DNA from: Solimicrobium silvestre
GTDB taxonomy: Bacteria > Pseudomonadota > Gammaproteobacteria > Burkholderiales > Burkholderiaceae_D
DNA length: 64,000 bases
Reading direction: 5' to 3'
Assembly (NCBI RefSeq): GCF_002976435.1
Contig: NZ_PUGF01000012.1
Span: 100,572 to 164,571, forward strand
Shown here: piece by piece, positions 1 through 6,956 of the stretch
Layout: the number at the start of each line of letters is the position of its first letter
Position numbering within the stretch: the stretch's first letter is position 1
Made by a program: the position numbers and the translations under genes
The notes under the pieces: model-generated
What the model saw: only the letters and a program-made list of their open reading frames with translations
Told to the model about the DNA's origin: nothing
Databases searched by the model: none

Positions 1-1031
1 TCAAGCAATTCTGCGTCACTCGGTTGATCTGGTTTTTCAGTGCATGATGCTGGAATGGCGGTCAGTCTTACGCATGCTGCTTGTGTTGCGGCAGCTTCTG
101 CCTGCGCAGTCGCTTCGACCAAGGCTTGTGCTGCGACCATTTCGGCTTGCTTTAATGCTGTGGCATTAATTTCAGCTTGTTCTTTAGCTTCGAATTCGGC
201 CTTATCTGCAGCTAGCTTATCGGCTTCCGCACGGGCTTCTTGCTGTAGCTTGGCAAGCGCGGCGTGCTCTAATTCAAGTTTGGCATTGATTCCAGCCTGA
301 ATTGCTGCTTGCTCGGCGCGCTGACGATCAAGTTCTGCGCGCTCCTTGGCTTGCTGCTCTGCAATGCGCTCCTGTTCAGCTTTAATGCGGGCGGATTCTT
401 GTTCCTGAGCCAGCTTTTGCCGGGCCTCTTCCTGTCGACGTGAGTCTTCTTCAACCTCAATTTCGCGCTGGTTGGTTTCCATTGCAGTTAATTTATTGAT
501 CACATCGCTGCGAACCAATTTGTATTCAGGTTCGAATTCCTCAAAAAATTCAAAGTCGGTTTTCAATGTCAGCGAAATAATAGATTCGGAAATTTTTGAA
601 GATACGGTGCCAGCCAGAACCGTCGGCAGAACCTTCACAGCTGCGATACGCTCCTGAATGGCGCTGATACGCTTACGGTTCGCTTCGATCTTGGCTTGTT
701 TTTCGGCTTCGATCTTGGTGTCCCATACATCACGCAGACCAAGCACCCGTTTTTCTTCCGGTTCGATTAATGCGATCAGCCGGTTTTCCTCCTCAATAAT
801 GGCTTTGCTGAATTTGGTTGCATCTTCGCGTGCTGCCTTACCGGTCGCCGCAATTGACGTGCGAGTATTTCGTAATGCCATGCCGGCGCTATGAGCCTGG
901 GCACGGCCGTCAGCATTAAGAACCTCTTTAATATCTGCTGACTTTGCGGCCAACTCGATTAAGGCCAGTTCATGCTCTGCTGATTTGAGTGCAACTTTGG
1001 CGCGCTCTGGTAAAGTAATTTGAGTGTTCAT
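1..1031 (-). CDS. coiled-coil phage protein next to recT/yqaJ (partial, C-terminus beyond the window)
   Basis: An open frame runs from ATG at 1031 off the left edge, giving at least 343 residues. The first ~180 residues are mixed helical sequence. From about residue 190 onward it is dominated by Glu, Ala, Gln, Lys and Arg in heptad-like order, so a long coiled coil is expected. Its ATG overlaps the stop of the exonuclease gene by 4 bp, so it belongs to the leftward recombination operon. Proteins of this look often sit beside RecT/exonuclease pairs in phages, but I do not recognise a named family and the function is unknown. Confidence 0.75.
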   Translation of the reverse strand, partial: MNTQITLPERAKVALKSAEHELALIELAAKSADIKEVLNADGRAQAHSAGMALRNTRTSIAATGKAAREDATKFSKAIIEEENRLIALIEPEEKRVLGLRDVWDTKIEAEKQAKIEANRKRISAIQERIAAVKVLPTVLAGTVSSKISESIISLTLKTDFEFFEEFEPEYKLVRSDVINKLTAMETNQREIEVEEDSRRQEEARQKLAQEQESARIKAEQERIAEQQAKERAELDRQRAEQAAIQAGINAKLELEHAALAKLQQEARAEADKLAADKAEFEAKEQAEINATALKQAEMVAAQALVEATAQAEAAATQAACVRLTAIPASCTEKPDQPSDAELL

Positions 1032-1825
1032 GCTGCTTCCTTCAAATAGTTAAATGCTTCTGTATTTTTTACGGAGCGGAAAAACGCTTCTTTTTGCGCA
1101 ACAAGATTTGAAAAGCGACCTAGCTTTACAACCATTTCGTCAATGAAAGCGTCATCACGCAAAATGCGCTTGACGTACAATTCAATTTCAACGGATTCAA
1201 GATCAGGAACGTACATAATGAAATCGCACCACTTACGATTAGTCAGCCACATTCCACCTTGCATTTGATGGATATATTCAGATACATCGCCAGTGATTAG
1301 CATTTGCTCGATTTTGATACTGTCGATTGGTGATTTGATTTCAATCAAGCCGTCGTTATCGACTAAGCCATCAGTGCTATAACCAAAGCGGTTTTCATCA
1401 ACGCAAATACCGGCCTCGGTTACAAAGGCGCCAGTACGGCCTTCGTATAATCGGCGCGCATGCACCTCCATTTCGTGGCCGCGATTCAATACCCATGCTT
1501 TCGGCGGTATGCCGTACATGTGTCCGCTGATGCGCTCAATCGCTAAATCAGAGGCGTAGCGCTTGGCACCATCTGAATAATCAGTAGTAATTTCACCTTC
1601 CAGTGCTCTGGCGACCGTCTTTGATTTAGGTGGCGCTGCATAACCAGCTTTGATCATGGCTTCTTTTTGCCCCACTCCCGAAAGAAGGGCGTCAACATAG
1701 ACTTTCTGCTTTTCATCCAACCCGCCGACCTCAATGCAGATTTCAGAAAACAGGCTGGCCGTGATCAGGCCAGACCGGGCTTGCAGCCATTCTTCGCTGC
1801 CCTGAATGCATTCTAAGAATTTCAT
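1028..1825 (-). CDS. YqaJ/lambda-exonuclease-family recombinase nuclease with an inserted segment
   Basis: This 265-aa protein is expected to resect double-stranded DNA ends 5' to 3' and hand single strands to the RecT-like partner encoded upstream. Seen: the N-terminal signature SEEWLQARSGLITAS (residues 10-24), the catalytic core STDGL (D152) followed by IEIK (E162, K164), and HQMQGGMW near 186-193, the layout of YqaJ (PF09588) nucleases. Residues ~35-80 form an extra segment (EKQKVYVDALLSGVGQKEAM, then IKAGYAAPP) that reads like a small-terminase helix-turn-helix and is not part of the usual fold. The gene overlaps recT and the coiled-coil gene by 4 bp on each side, indicating translational coupling. 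Confidence 0.88.
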   Translation of the reverse strand: MKFLECIQGSEEWLQARSGLITASLFSEICIEVGGLDEKQKVYVDALLSGVGQKEAMIKAGYAAPPKSKTVARALEGEITTDYSDGAKRYASDLAIERISGHMYGIPPKAWVLNRGHEMEVHARRLYEGRTGAFVTEAGICVDENRFGYSTDGLVDNDGLIEIKSPIDSIKIEQMLITGDVSEYIHQMQGGMWLTNRKWCDFIMYVPDLESVEIELYVKRILRDDAFIDEMVVKLGRFSNLVAQKEAFFRSVKNTEAFNYLKEAA

Positions 1826-2793
1826 GCTGCCTCCTTGGATTCTGCGTTATTCATTGCATCCACGAACGATGCAGAGCCTTGAGTTGCCGTGTTATCAATG
1901 GTGCGCTTGGCTTCTTTTGCGGCTAAGTCAGTGCGATGCTCCGCAATTACCTTTTTGAATTCTGCGTGGTGAGTCGGGTGCTTTATCAGCAATTGGTTGT
2001 TTGCCTTCCAGAAATTGAGCGCCTCATCATCTGTTTTTGTAGCCTGGGCAGATGCCAGTAGAGTTGGCATATCAACGTTAGGCTCAACAACATCTGCCGT
2101 TCCCATATTTCTAGATTGTGGCTTTTGTGGAGACGTATCAAATTCATCAGGCGTATAAACGCCGAGAATTACATCTGGCGAAAACAATCTTGCCCAGCGC
2201 TTTACAGCCAAGTAGGCAAGTTGCTGTTTAGGGTCTGACGCCCACAATGGGGAATTTCTGACACTAGCCTGAACAAGCAATAATTCAAGAACTCGCGGCT
2301 CAATCTCGCCCTTGAGAATTGCTGAAACTCGTATTCCAAGGCCGAGCTCATCTTCCAGCGTAGAATTTGGGACGCGAAATTGATATGCTTTTTTCCCATC
2401 CTTGGCAGGCATATCTATTACCTTGGTCTTGCCGATAATTTTTGCCCAGTCGCCAAACCATTCGTATGCAAAACGACTCTCAGTTACGCCGCTGGACTGA
2501 ATGACCGCATTTACAAGCTGGCCTTCATAGCCAAGAATGCCATTAACAGTGTGCGTCTTTTGAGCTACTGCGAACGGGTTCATCTTCCATTGAATGGACT
2601 GCATAACGATAGCCATGCAATCACCAACATTTCCCTTTAAATGATCTGGGATAGTCGATTTACCTTTAGCCATAATTTCAGCCATGCGATACATTGAATC
2701 CATGCTGGCGGCGTCTAAAATCAATGCGCCGCTACTAGATGGAACAATGTTTAAATCCGACTCTTGATTTACAACTTCGGTAATTTCATTCAT
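1822..2793 (-). CDS. recT: RecT-family single-strand annealing protein
   Basis: The 323-aa product is a phage recombinase that anneals complementary single strands, working with the neighbouring YqaJ nuclease. Seen: the family core around AEIMAKGKSTIPDHLKGN, CMAIVMQSIQWKMNPFAVAQ, GILGYEGQLVNAVIQSSG and LAYLAVKRWARL. A longer frame opens at 2874, but the start at 2793 is preferred. It has an ACGGAG ribosome site 7 nt upstream and lies directly after the stop of a tiny coupled gene. The C-terminal ~90 residues are divergent and low in recognisable motifs. Confidence 0.88.
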   Translation of the reverse strand: MNEITEVVNQESDLNIVPSSSGALILDAASMDSMYRMAEIMAKGKSTIPDHLKGNVGDCMAIVMQSIQWKMNPFAVAQKTHTVNGILGYEGQLVNAVIQSSGVTESRFAYEWFGDWAKIIGKTKVIDMPAKDGKKAYQFRVPNSTLEDELGLGIRVSAILKGEIEPRVLELLLVQASVRNSPLWASDPKQQLAYLAVKRWARLFSPDVILGVYTPDEFDTSPQKPQSRNMGTADVVEPNVDMPTLLASAQATKTDDEALNFWKANNQLLIKHPTHHAEFKKVIAEHRTDLAAKEAKRTIDNTATQGSASFVDAMNNAESKEAA

Positions 2794-2794
2794 T

Positions 2795-2893
2795 TCATAC
2801 GCTCCGTAATGATTTTTTAATTGATTTAAAAACGTTCCAGCCTGATTCGCGATACTTGCCGTACATGCCGACAACTAACCGGACTTGCTTCAT
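2795..2893 (-). CDS. 32-aa basic small protein, coupled to its neighbours
   Basis: The ORF reads MKQVRLVVGMYGKY followed by a Lys/Ser-rich tail and is only 32 codons long. Its ATG overlaps the stop of the upstream 74-aa gene as ATGA, and its own stop lies one base before the recT ATG. The recT ribosome site sits inside its last codons. This coupling on both sides supports a real small gene or a translational relay for recT. The family is not recognised. Confidence 0.5.
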   Translation of the reverse strand: MKQVRLVVGMYGKYRESGWNVFKSIKKSLRSV

Positions 2894-3114
2894 TTCACAC
2901 CCGTCATGTTTGACGCTTGAATCTGTAAAGCTTTTAATTCGTGCTGGCGCTGCGCGTGGTCAGCTTTAGCTTGAGAAATGGATTCATCCAAAACTTGCTG
3001 ATCCAAAACCTCGTCTTGGTATCCGTCATCAATAAAATTCAAAGTACCGGCAACAATCACGAGAAGCACAATCAACAACAGGTAATCTGCAATGAGTTTT
3101 CTAAACATTTTCAT
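2890..3114 (-). CDS. 74-aa single-pass membrane protein
   Basis: A basic N-terminus (MKMFRKLIADY) is followed by a hydrophobic helix (LLLIVLLVIVAGTLNFI, about residues 12-28). A charged Gln/Lys/Glu-rich helical tail follows, predicted to be cytoplasmic or periplasmic coiled coil. A GGAGAG ribosome site lies 6-7 nt before the ATG. It sits in the leftward early operon between the variable lectin-fold protein and recT. The function is not known. Confidence 0.6.
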   Translation of the reverse strand: MKMFRKLIADYLLLIVLLVIVAGTLNFIDDGYQDEVLDQQVLDESISQAKADHAQRQHELKALQIQASNMTGVK

Positions 3115-3447
3115 GCTGCTCTCCAGTTAAATTCGGGTTGGTGCCGGTTCCAAAGCCGGGTTGTTTCGAGCGACCAATAAACAGCCTTCCGTGTACACCA
3201 ACACATAAAGCCCTTAATTCCCATAAAGCAGGGTTTACTAAGTTAACTAACAAGCAGGTTTAAAAAAATTAACAGGTGCTAATGCTGTTTTTTAAGGGCT
3301 TTATGTGTTGGTTCCGCCTTAGAAGCCAGCGCGGAAACTGGGAGGATTTGTCGAACACCTCAGTCGGCTGTATAGCGTTCAGCTCGCTTTGAAACTTTGC
3401 TTGTCACAGCTACGCCGTGACCCGTTACCAGAGATCAGTGACCCGAA
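3115..3447. other. 333-bp non-coding gap after the first variable protein gene
   Basis: No convincing gene lies here. Next to the variable gene stop it holds the part of the 177-bp DGR repeat beyond the stop codon (3403-3447). Further on it holds a TTCCGC/GCGGAA inverted pair (about 3312-3336) and a long perfect inverted repeat (3197-3312). For a leftward transcript all of this would be 3' untranslated leader between two genes of one operon. Confidence 0.6.
3197..3312. repeat. 116-bp element bounded by a perfect 21-bp inverted repeat
   Basis: The left arm (3197-3217) is the exact reverse complement of the right arm (3292-3312). Each arm contains AACACATAAAGCCC. The 74-bp interior is AT-rich and contains AGTTAACT and an AACAG...CTGTT hairpin. 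It could be a long RNA stem, a cruciform, or a small non-autonomous mobile element. It lies about 90 bp beyond the end of the DGR repeat. Confidence 0.75.
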
Positions 3448-3579
3448 TTATTTAATGGTGCAGCGGAAGCCGACGCCGTCGACCCCGTAGACAGGACCGC
3501 CGTAGCCGAGACGGAAGACGCCGGCATAGTCGCCCGAACGCCAGTAGCCGCCCCGAACGAGCGCATAGCCGGACCAATC
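3403..3579 (-). repeat. DGR variable repeat copy 1 (VR1)
   Basis: These 177 bp match 11619-11795 without gaps. Differences fall in 11 codons at bases 1 and 2 only, plus two adjacent bases just before the stop. The last ~50 bp, including the stop TAA and 45 bp of non-coding DNA, are identical. This identical tail is where the initiation-of-mutagenic-homing sequence of a DGR would be expected. Confidence 0.85.
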
Positions 3580-4317
3580 GCAGCCAGCATTAGGTCGATA
3601 ACCAACGCCCTTGGTTTGTGACGGATAGCCAGCAGTAGTCAAGGATGGGGAGTGTGCTTCGAATGCCTTAGCAGCCACGCCTTTCTCATTACCCTGGACG
3701 TTATCGAATACCCACTGGAATACATTGCCGTTGAAGTCGCAAACTTGCGCACCATTGGAAAGCGTCATCCAACGGCGTTCTGTTGCATCTGTCGGAACAT
3801 AATCACCAGGCTTAGCGCCGCCGCCTTTGCGAATTCCTTGATACAAATCACCTTCACCGACCTTGCCGCCGGTCCAGTTGCAATCCTGTTGCGATAAGTT
3901 GTGCCCGATAGCAAGCCACTGAGTTTCAGTGATCATGTTGTAACCGGCGGCTTCACAAGCCTTCTGCGCGTCGTAAAAGCTGATATTTGTCCAAGGCTTC
4001 AAAGTCGGATCAAATGACACGGTGCCATTGGTTGACTTGGTGCTGATGTGCTGAGCAACTTTAAAGGCAGGAACAATCAAGCCACATGGCAGATTAGTTT
4101 CTGGAACTTGAACAAATCCGGCGGGAACATCCGCAAGCGAAGCAAGCAATTCAGGTGAGCCTTTGATTACTTTGCCGTTATTCAAAATCAGGATGTGACC
4201 AGCGCTGTTCTGATACTTGTTCATGCCTTCCCATTCGGAAACATGAAAGAGGCCGTGAACCGCTTTAGTGCCAGCGCGCAGCGTGAACGTTGCTTCTTGG
4301 ATTAATTCGACTTGCAT
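3448..4317 (-). CDS. DGR variable protein 1, formylglycine-enzyme-like C-type lectin fold
   Basis: This 289-aa protein has the FGE-sulfatase/C-type lectin layout used by many DGR target proteins: WTNISFYDAQKACEAAGY (~107-125), TETQWLAIGHN, VCDFNGNVFQWVFDN, and a C-terminal LVRGG...GFRC block. It is a full-length paralogue of the protein at 10824-11750. Residues 247-289 form the variable region; positions 251, 258, 260, 269, 271 and 276-281 differ from the paralogue, and the third codon base is unchanged in each case. The ATG has a GGAGAG ribosome site. It is the second gene after the leftward early promoter. Binding of a changing ligand is the family role; the partner here is unknown. Confidence 0.85.
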   Translation of the reverse strand: MQVELIQEATFTLRAGTKAVHGLFHVSEWEGMNKYQNSAGHILILNNGKVIKGSPELLASLADVPAGFVQVPETNLPCGLIVPAFKVAQHISTKSTNGTVSFDPTLKPWTNISFYDAQKACEAAGYNMITETQWLAIGHNLSQQDCNWTGGKVGEGDLYQGIRKGGGAKPGDYVPTDATERRWMTLSNGAQVCDFNGNVFQWVFDNVQGNEKGVAAKAFEAHSPSLTTAGYPSQTKGVGYRPNAGCDWSGYALVRGGYWRSGDYAGVFRLGYGGPVYGVDGVGFRCTIK

Positions 4318-4443
4318 TTAGCTCTCCAGTGGTTGATTTGTATCCGTGATTTACGCTTCTGACTCAACGGCAGCTTTTGGTAGCTACTAACCTTTGGGTG
4401 TTTTTTCTGGGCTCCCAATATCTCCAGATTTCCTTACTGGCTA

Positions 4444-4674
4444 TTACGCAGCTTGTAAATTCTTGCCAAAGAAAGCGCGGTCATAATTAATGCGACTCGC
4501 TTCAACTGCCATTTCTTCGGCGCTTGGTGATTTCATCGCTTCAATTTCTTCCGATAGCAACATGAACAAATTTGTGTGTGAGCCTTTATTCAACCGGTCA
4601 GCAACCTTTTTAAAAATATCCGCCTGGTCACCGTTGAATAATTCAATGACGTCTTGCTCGGTGAATTTTTTCAT
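4444..4674 (-). CDS. 76-aa hypothetical protein, first gene of the leftward early operon
   Basis: This acidic, probably all-helical protein begins MKKFTEQDVIELFNGDQADI and ends with FFGKNLQAA. An AGAGG ribosome site lies 8 nt before the ATG, and the transcription start predicted from the operator-controlled promoter is about 27 nt upstream. It would be the first protein made on leftward induction. No family is recognised. Confidence 0.65.
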   Translation of the reverse strand: MKKFTEQDVIELFNGDQADIFKKVADRLNKGSHTNLFMLLSEEIEAMKSPSAEEMAVEASRINYDRAFFGKNLQAA

Positions 4675-4707
4675 TTGCTTGCCTCTGTTTGCTTGTTCGA
4701 TAGAGTG

Positions 4708-4736
4708 ATATTAAGATTTCTTAATATTCAAGTCAA
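4708..4736 (-). promoter_or_regulatory. leftward early promoter (PL-like)
   Basis: On the minus strand TTGACT (4736-4731) and TAATAT (4713-4708) are separated by exactly 17 bp, a near-consensus sigma-70 promoter. The expected start is near 4701. It drives the 76-aa gene, variable protein 1 and the recombination genes. Its -35/-10 arrangement and operators mirror those at 9694-9735. Confidence 0.8.
4711..4724. promoter_or_regulatory. repressor operator OL1
   Basis: TTAAGATTTCTTAA is a palindrome with half-site TTAAG and 4-bp spacer. It lies between the -35 and -10 boxes of the leftward promoter, where a bound repressor would block RNA polymerase. The same half-sites recur in the rightward promoter. 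Confidence 0.7.
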
Positions 4737-4749
4737 TAAGAATTCTTAA
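4736..4749. promoter_or_regulatory. repressor operator OL2
   Basis: ATAAGAATTCTTAA overlaps the upstream edge of the -35 box. Its centre is 25 bp from the centre of OL1, the same spacing as the pair at the rightward promoter. Paired sites at this distance suggest cooperative binding. Confidence 0.65.
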
Positions 4750-4906
4750 TATTTCCAATAAATCGATGTTGCGCCGCAACAAATTTGAAGTTTAAGTGCA
4801 GTTATTTTGCGTAATGCGCTGATTTTTTGATGTTGTGAGTGCAGATTTATTGCTATGAATCTGCATAATCGGCAGATATGTAGCGCCGGTAGGAGTGGAA
4901 TGGCGT

Positions 4907-4927
4907 AAAAAAACCAGCATATGCTGG
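4907..4927 (-). terminator. Rho-independent terminator, leftward
   Basis: On the minus strand the palindrome CCAGCATATGCTGG is followed by seven T. It would end transcripts coming from the 5356-6147 gene and shield the leftward early promoter region. Confidence 0.7.
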
Positions 4928-4931
4928 CTGG

Positions 4932-4960
4932 TTGTAAACTTTACTGAATTGGATTATGAT
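4932..4960 (+). promoter_or_regulatory. candidate promoter of a structured RNA
   Basis: TTGTAA (4932-4937) and TATGAT (4955-4960) are separated by 17 bp. The expected start is near 4967. It points rightward into a 400-bp region without genes that is full of hairpins. Confidence 0.45.
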
Positions 4961-4966
4961 TTATTT

Positions 4967-5391
4967 AGAAGAGCAGAGCGGCGCGAACCGCCCTGTGTTT
5001 CTAGGTCACAACCAACCAATGGAATGAAGTGTTGAGAGCAAAACAGCCAAGGCTGTGATGCAATGCGCTACATCTATTTTTAGGCTCACCTTTACTGCTT
5101 TAAATGACAGTTTCAACATGGCAATAAGCCTTATTTACGCTGGCAGCGCTGCCAACTGATTAAGGTCGGCATTTATAGAGCGCCGTTGCTTGGCGCTTGC
5201 TGTTGTAAGGTGCACCTTGTTTCAGCTGTACTTGATTGGAGACATCCGTACTCCAATCGTCGCAGCTCAAGCGCGATACCTTGAAATCCATCTTGGTGTC
5301 GCGTTATCACCTTTAGCGGATTAGCAGTCCGCAGTCTGGGTGCTACCCCAGATTCTTAAAACCTCTCCTGCTTTTTTGGAGGGGATTTTTT
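4967..5391 (+). ncRNA. candidate structured non-coding RNA, about 425 nt
   Basis: No ORF of note occupies 4750-5355. From about 5043 it contains a string of hairpins: 5043-5056, 5141-5154 (TGGCAGCGCTGCCA), 5179-5197, 5207-5218, 5234-5258 (8-bp perfect stem), 5273-5302, 5316-5332 and 5335-5352. A C/G-rich stem (5362-5384) followed by six T looks like a terminator. The stems at 5273-5302 and 5362-5384 use a U-G pair on the plus strand that becomes a C-A mismatch on the minus strand, favouring a rightward RNA. A promoter-like sequence lies at 4932-4960. The 3' end overlaps the end of the opposing gene. No known RNA family is recognised. Confidence 0.4.
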
Positions 5392-6147
5392 GATAAAATT
5401 AGACACATCAACATGCGCTCTTTTGAGTATAGTTAATGCATTATCATGACGCTCTTTCACATACCCAAAATCTGGCCTTGAAGCACAAAGCGCATCGACC
5501 ATAATAACCATTTCAGGAATTTCAATGCCGCTTTCGACTATCGCTCTAAATTCAAGCAAGAAGTCCATATAAAAACCACCATCTGCAGGAATAGAGCCCA
5601 TATCAGAAGCTACGCTACCTCGTGAAAATTCCAGTATGTCAACCCCCATTTCTTTAAAAGTTGGGAGAGCGTGATGCCATGCGCCGCCCACTAGGTCGCC
5701 AATAATAGGTAGATCGCTCTCTGAGCAGCGCATCATTAGCCCATGATTTAGCAAGTGTTCTCGTGGTGTTTTTAGATAAAATCTCGCGTGATAACACCAT
5801 AAAGCAGCATCATTCTTTCTGTCATACTGCAATTTAACAAGCATATCTCTAGCTTTTTCCGCTAATTTTTCAGCGGCACCAAAATTAGTCAATGTAATGC
5901 GAGGTTCTTCGGCCGCAATTTTTTGTAGTTCAATTGTTTTTTCATTAGCCGCGTCCAGTCGAGTTGACACCGTCTGGAAATCGCTTGAATGAGTTGCTAT
6001 GCTAAGTAAAAGATTTATTTCCTTTACAAGCTCAGTGGCTGTTTTTACTTTCATTTCAAACTCAGCCCGCTCTAGAGAATCAACTTCCAGCTTTGAAATA
6101 ATTGGCGGGATTCCGCCTGAATTTAATTTCCAAACTCCCACGTGCAT
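5356..6147 (-). CDS. 263-aa hypothetical protein of the immunity region
   Basis: A soluble, mixed-composition protein with a helical middle (~30-120). Its C-terminal half contains GGAWHHALPTFKEMGVDILE and a conserved-looking DMGSIPADGGFYMDFLLEF. An AACAGGTGA ribosome site precedes the ATG. It is transcribed away from the repressor and ends on the candidate structured RNA. I do not recognise the family. Position between the two early promoters suggests a lysogenic or accessory (moron) gene. Confidence 0.65.
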   Translation of the reverse strand: MHVGVWKLNSGGIPPIISKLEVDSLERAEFEMKVKTATELVKEINLLLSIATHSSDFQTVSTRLDAANEKTIELQKIAAEEPRITLTNFGAAEKLAEKARDMLVKLQYDRKNDAALWCYHARFYLKTPREHLLNHGLMMRCSESDLPIIGDLVGGAWHHALPTFKEMGVDILEFSRGSVASDMGSIPADGGFYMDFLLEFRAIVESGIEIPEMVIMVDALCASRPDFGYVKERHDNALTILKRAHVDVSNFIKKSPPKKQERF

Positions 6148-6199
6148 TCACCTGTTAAATAAAATATTGAAAAATGATTACAATCGCCGTATACGCAAT

Positions 6200-6222
6200 A
6201 AAAAACCCGCCGTAGCGGGTTT
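6200..6222 (-). terminator. Rho-independent terminator, leftward
   Basis: On the minus strand AACCCGC and GCGGGTT form a stem with loop TACG-type and a run of T follows. It separates the two small membrane genes from the 263-aa gene. A shorter T-rich stretch on the other side may let it act in both directions. Confidence 0.65.
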
Positions 6223-6240
6223 GGTTTAATAGGTAAAATC

Positions 6241-6537
6241 TTAATCTTGATCTTCGAGTATTGCCAGGACGGAAAATACACCTGCTACTGACAAACTCAT
6301 TCTGCTGGCCTCAACGAGGCTTTTTACAAGATCACTTGAAAAAACACTGAAGGCCAAAATCAACAAAGGAAATAGCGCGGCTCCGTTGGCAAAATCAATT
6401 CCGGTTTCTCTGCATAAAAATATTTTTGCTGGAGAACTCCTGAGTCGGTATTGCTGAACTAGCGTATATAAAAGTCCGGAAATGACTGAGCATATATCAA
6501 TCCAATTTCCATCCCAATGGATAGCGAACCCTGTCAC
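6241..6537 (-). CDS. 98-aa membrane protein
   Basis: The frame begins with GTG (MTGFAIHWDGNWIDICS). Hydrophobic stretches at ~15-28, ~50-68 and ~80-93 suggest two or three membrane helices. It follows the 55-aa membrane gene by 6 bp and is closed by a terminator. The pair sits in the immunity region, where membrane proteins often block superinfection; that role is inference. Confidence 0.6.
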   Translation of the reverse strand: MTGFAIHWDGNWIDICSVISGLLYTLVQQYRLRSSPAKIFLCRETGIDFANGAALFPLLILAFSVFSSDLVKSLVEASRMSLSVAGVFSVLAILEDQD

Positions 6538-6543
6538 TTGCGA

Positions 6544-6711
6544 TCAGGCCAAATGTGATTGAACTGCCCCTACAACACCGCCGATGGCAGCGCCGATAAC
6601 GTGCAAATCGAATGGCAAAGCAACCCAACCAAGAAAAGTGCCGGTCAAAACCGACCCGATTAATGCGCCAGCTGCAATAATTTTTAATTTATGTATGGTG
6701 TTATTTTTCAT
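6544..6711 (-). CDS. 55-aa two-helix membrane protein
   Basis: The sequence starts MKNNTIHKLKIIAAGALIG and contains two glycine-rich hydrophobic segments (LKIIAAGALIGSVLTGTFLG, then VIGAAIGGVVGAV). A GGGAG ribosome site lies 7 nt before the ATG. It is followed 6 bp later by a second membrane gene. Holin-like size, but the location is with the lysogenic genes rather than the lysis genes. Confidence 0.65.
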   Translation of the reverse strand: MKNNTIHKLKIIAAGALIGSVLTGTFLGWVALPFDLHVIGAAIGGVVGAVQSHLA

Positions 6712-6903
6712 ATACAAACTCCCGATTTTTTAGATTTTACTATTCAAGTAAATCTTTTATTATTTGATGATCAAATATAACAAGCGACAGCAGCTGACAT
6801 TTGCAATTTTGAATCATAGAGGCAAATTTCCTTTAGTGGCGTTCGCGATGAATCGACCAAGAAATATGCGTATATGTTAGCAAAAATGCGAATTTCGTAC
6901 AAG

Positions 6904-6931
6904 AAATAACAACCTAATCCTTGTTATTTCA
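6904..6931. repeat. AT-rich inverted repeat downstream of the LysR gene
   Basis: GAAATAACAA and TTGTTATTTC are a perfect 10-bp inverted pair with an 8-nt loop, 26 bp beyond the LysR stop codon. It lacks a clear T-run, so it may be a weak terminator or a binding site. Confidence 0.4.
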
Positions 6932-6956
6932 AGACAATTCGTTATTTCGTTGTCCT

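Noticed and set aside
3197..3312. Possibility that the long inverted repeat contains a template repeat
   Set aside because: The interior is AT-rich and has no resemblance to the lectin-coding variable block.
4750..5355. Possibility that this gene-free region is the DGR template RNA
   Set aside because: I compared it with both variable repeats and saw no matching block; it is better explained as a separate structured RNA.
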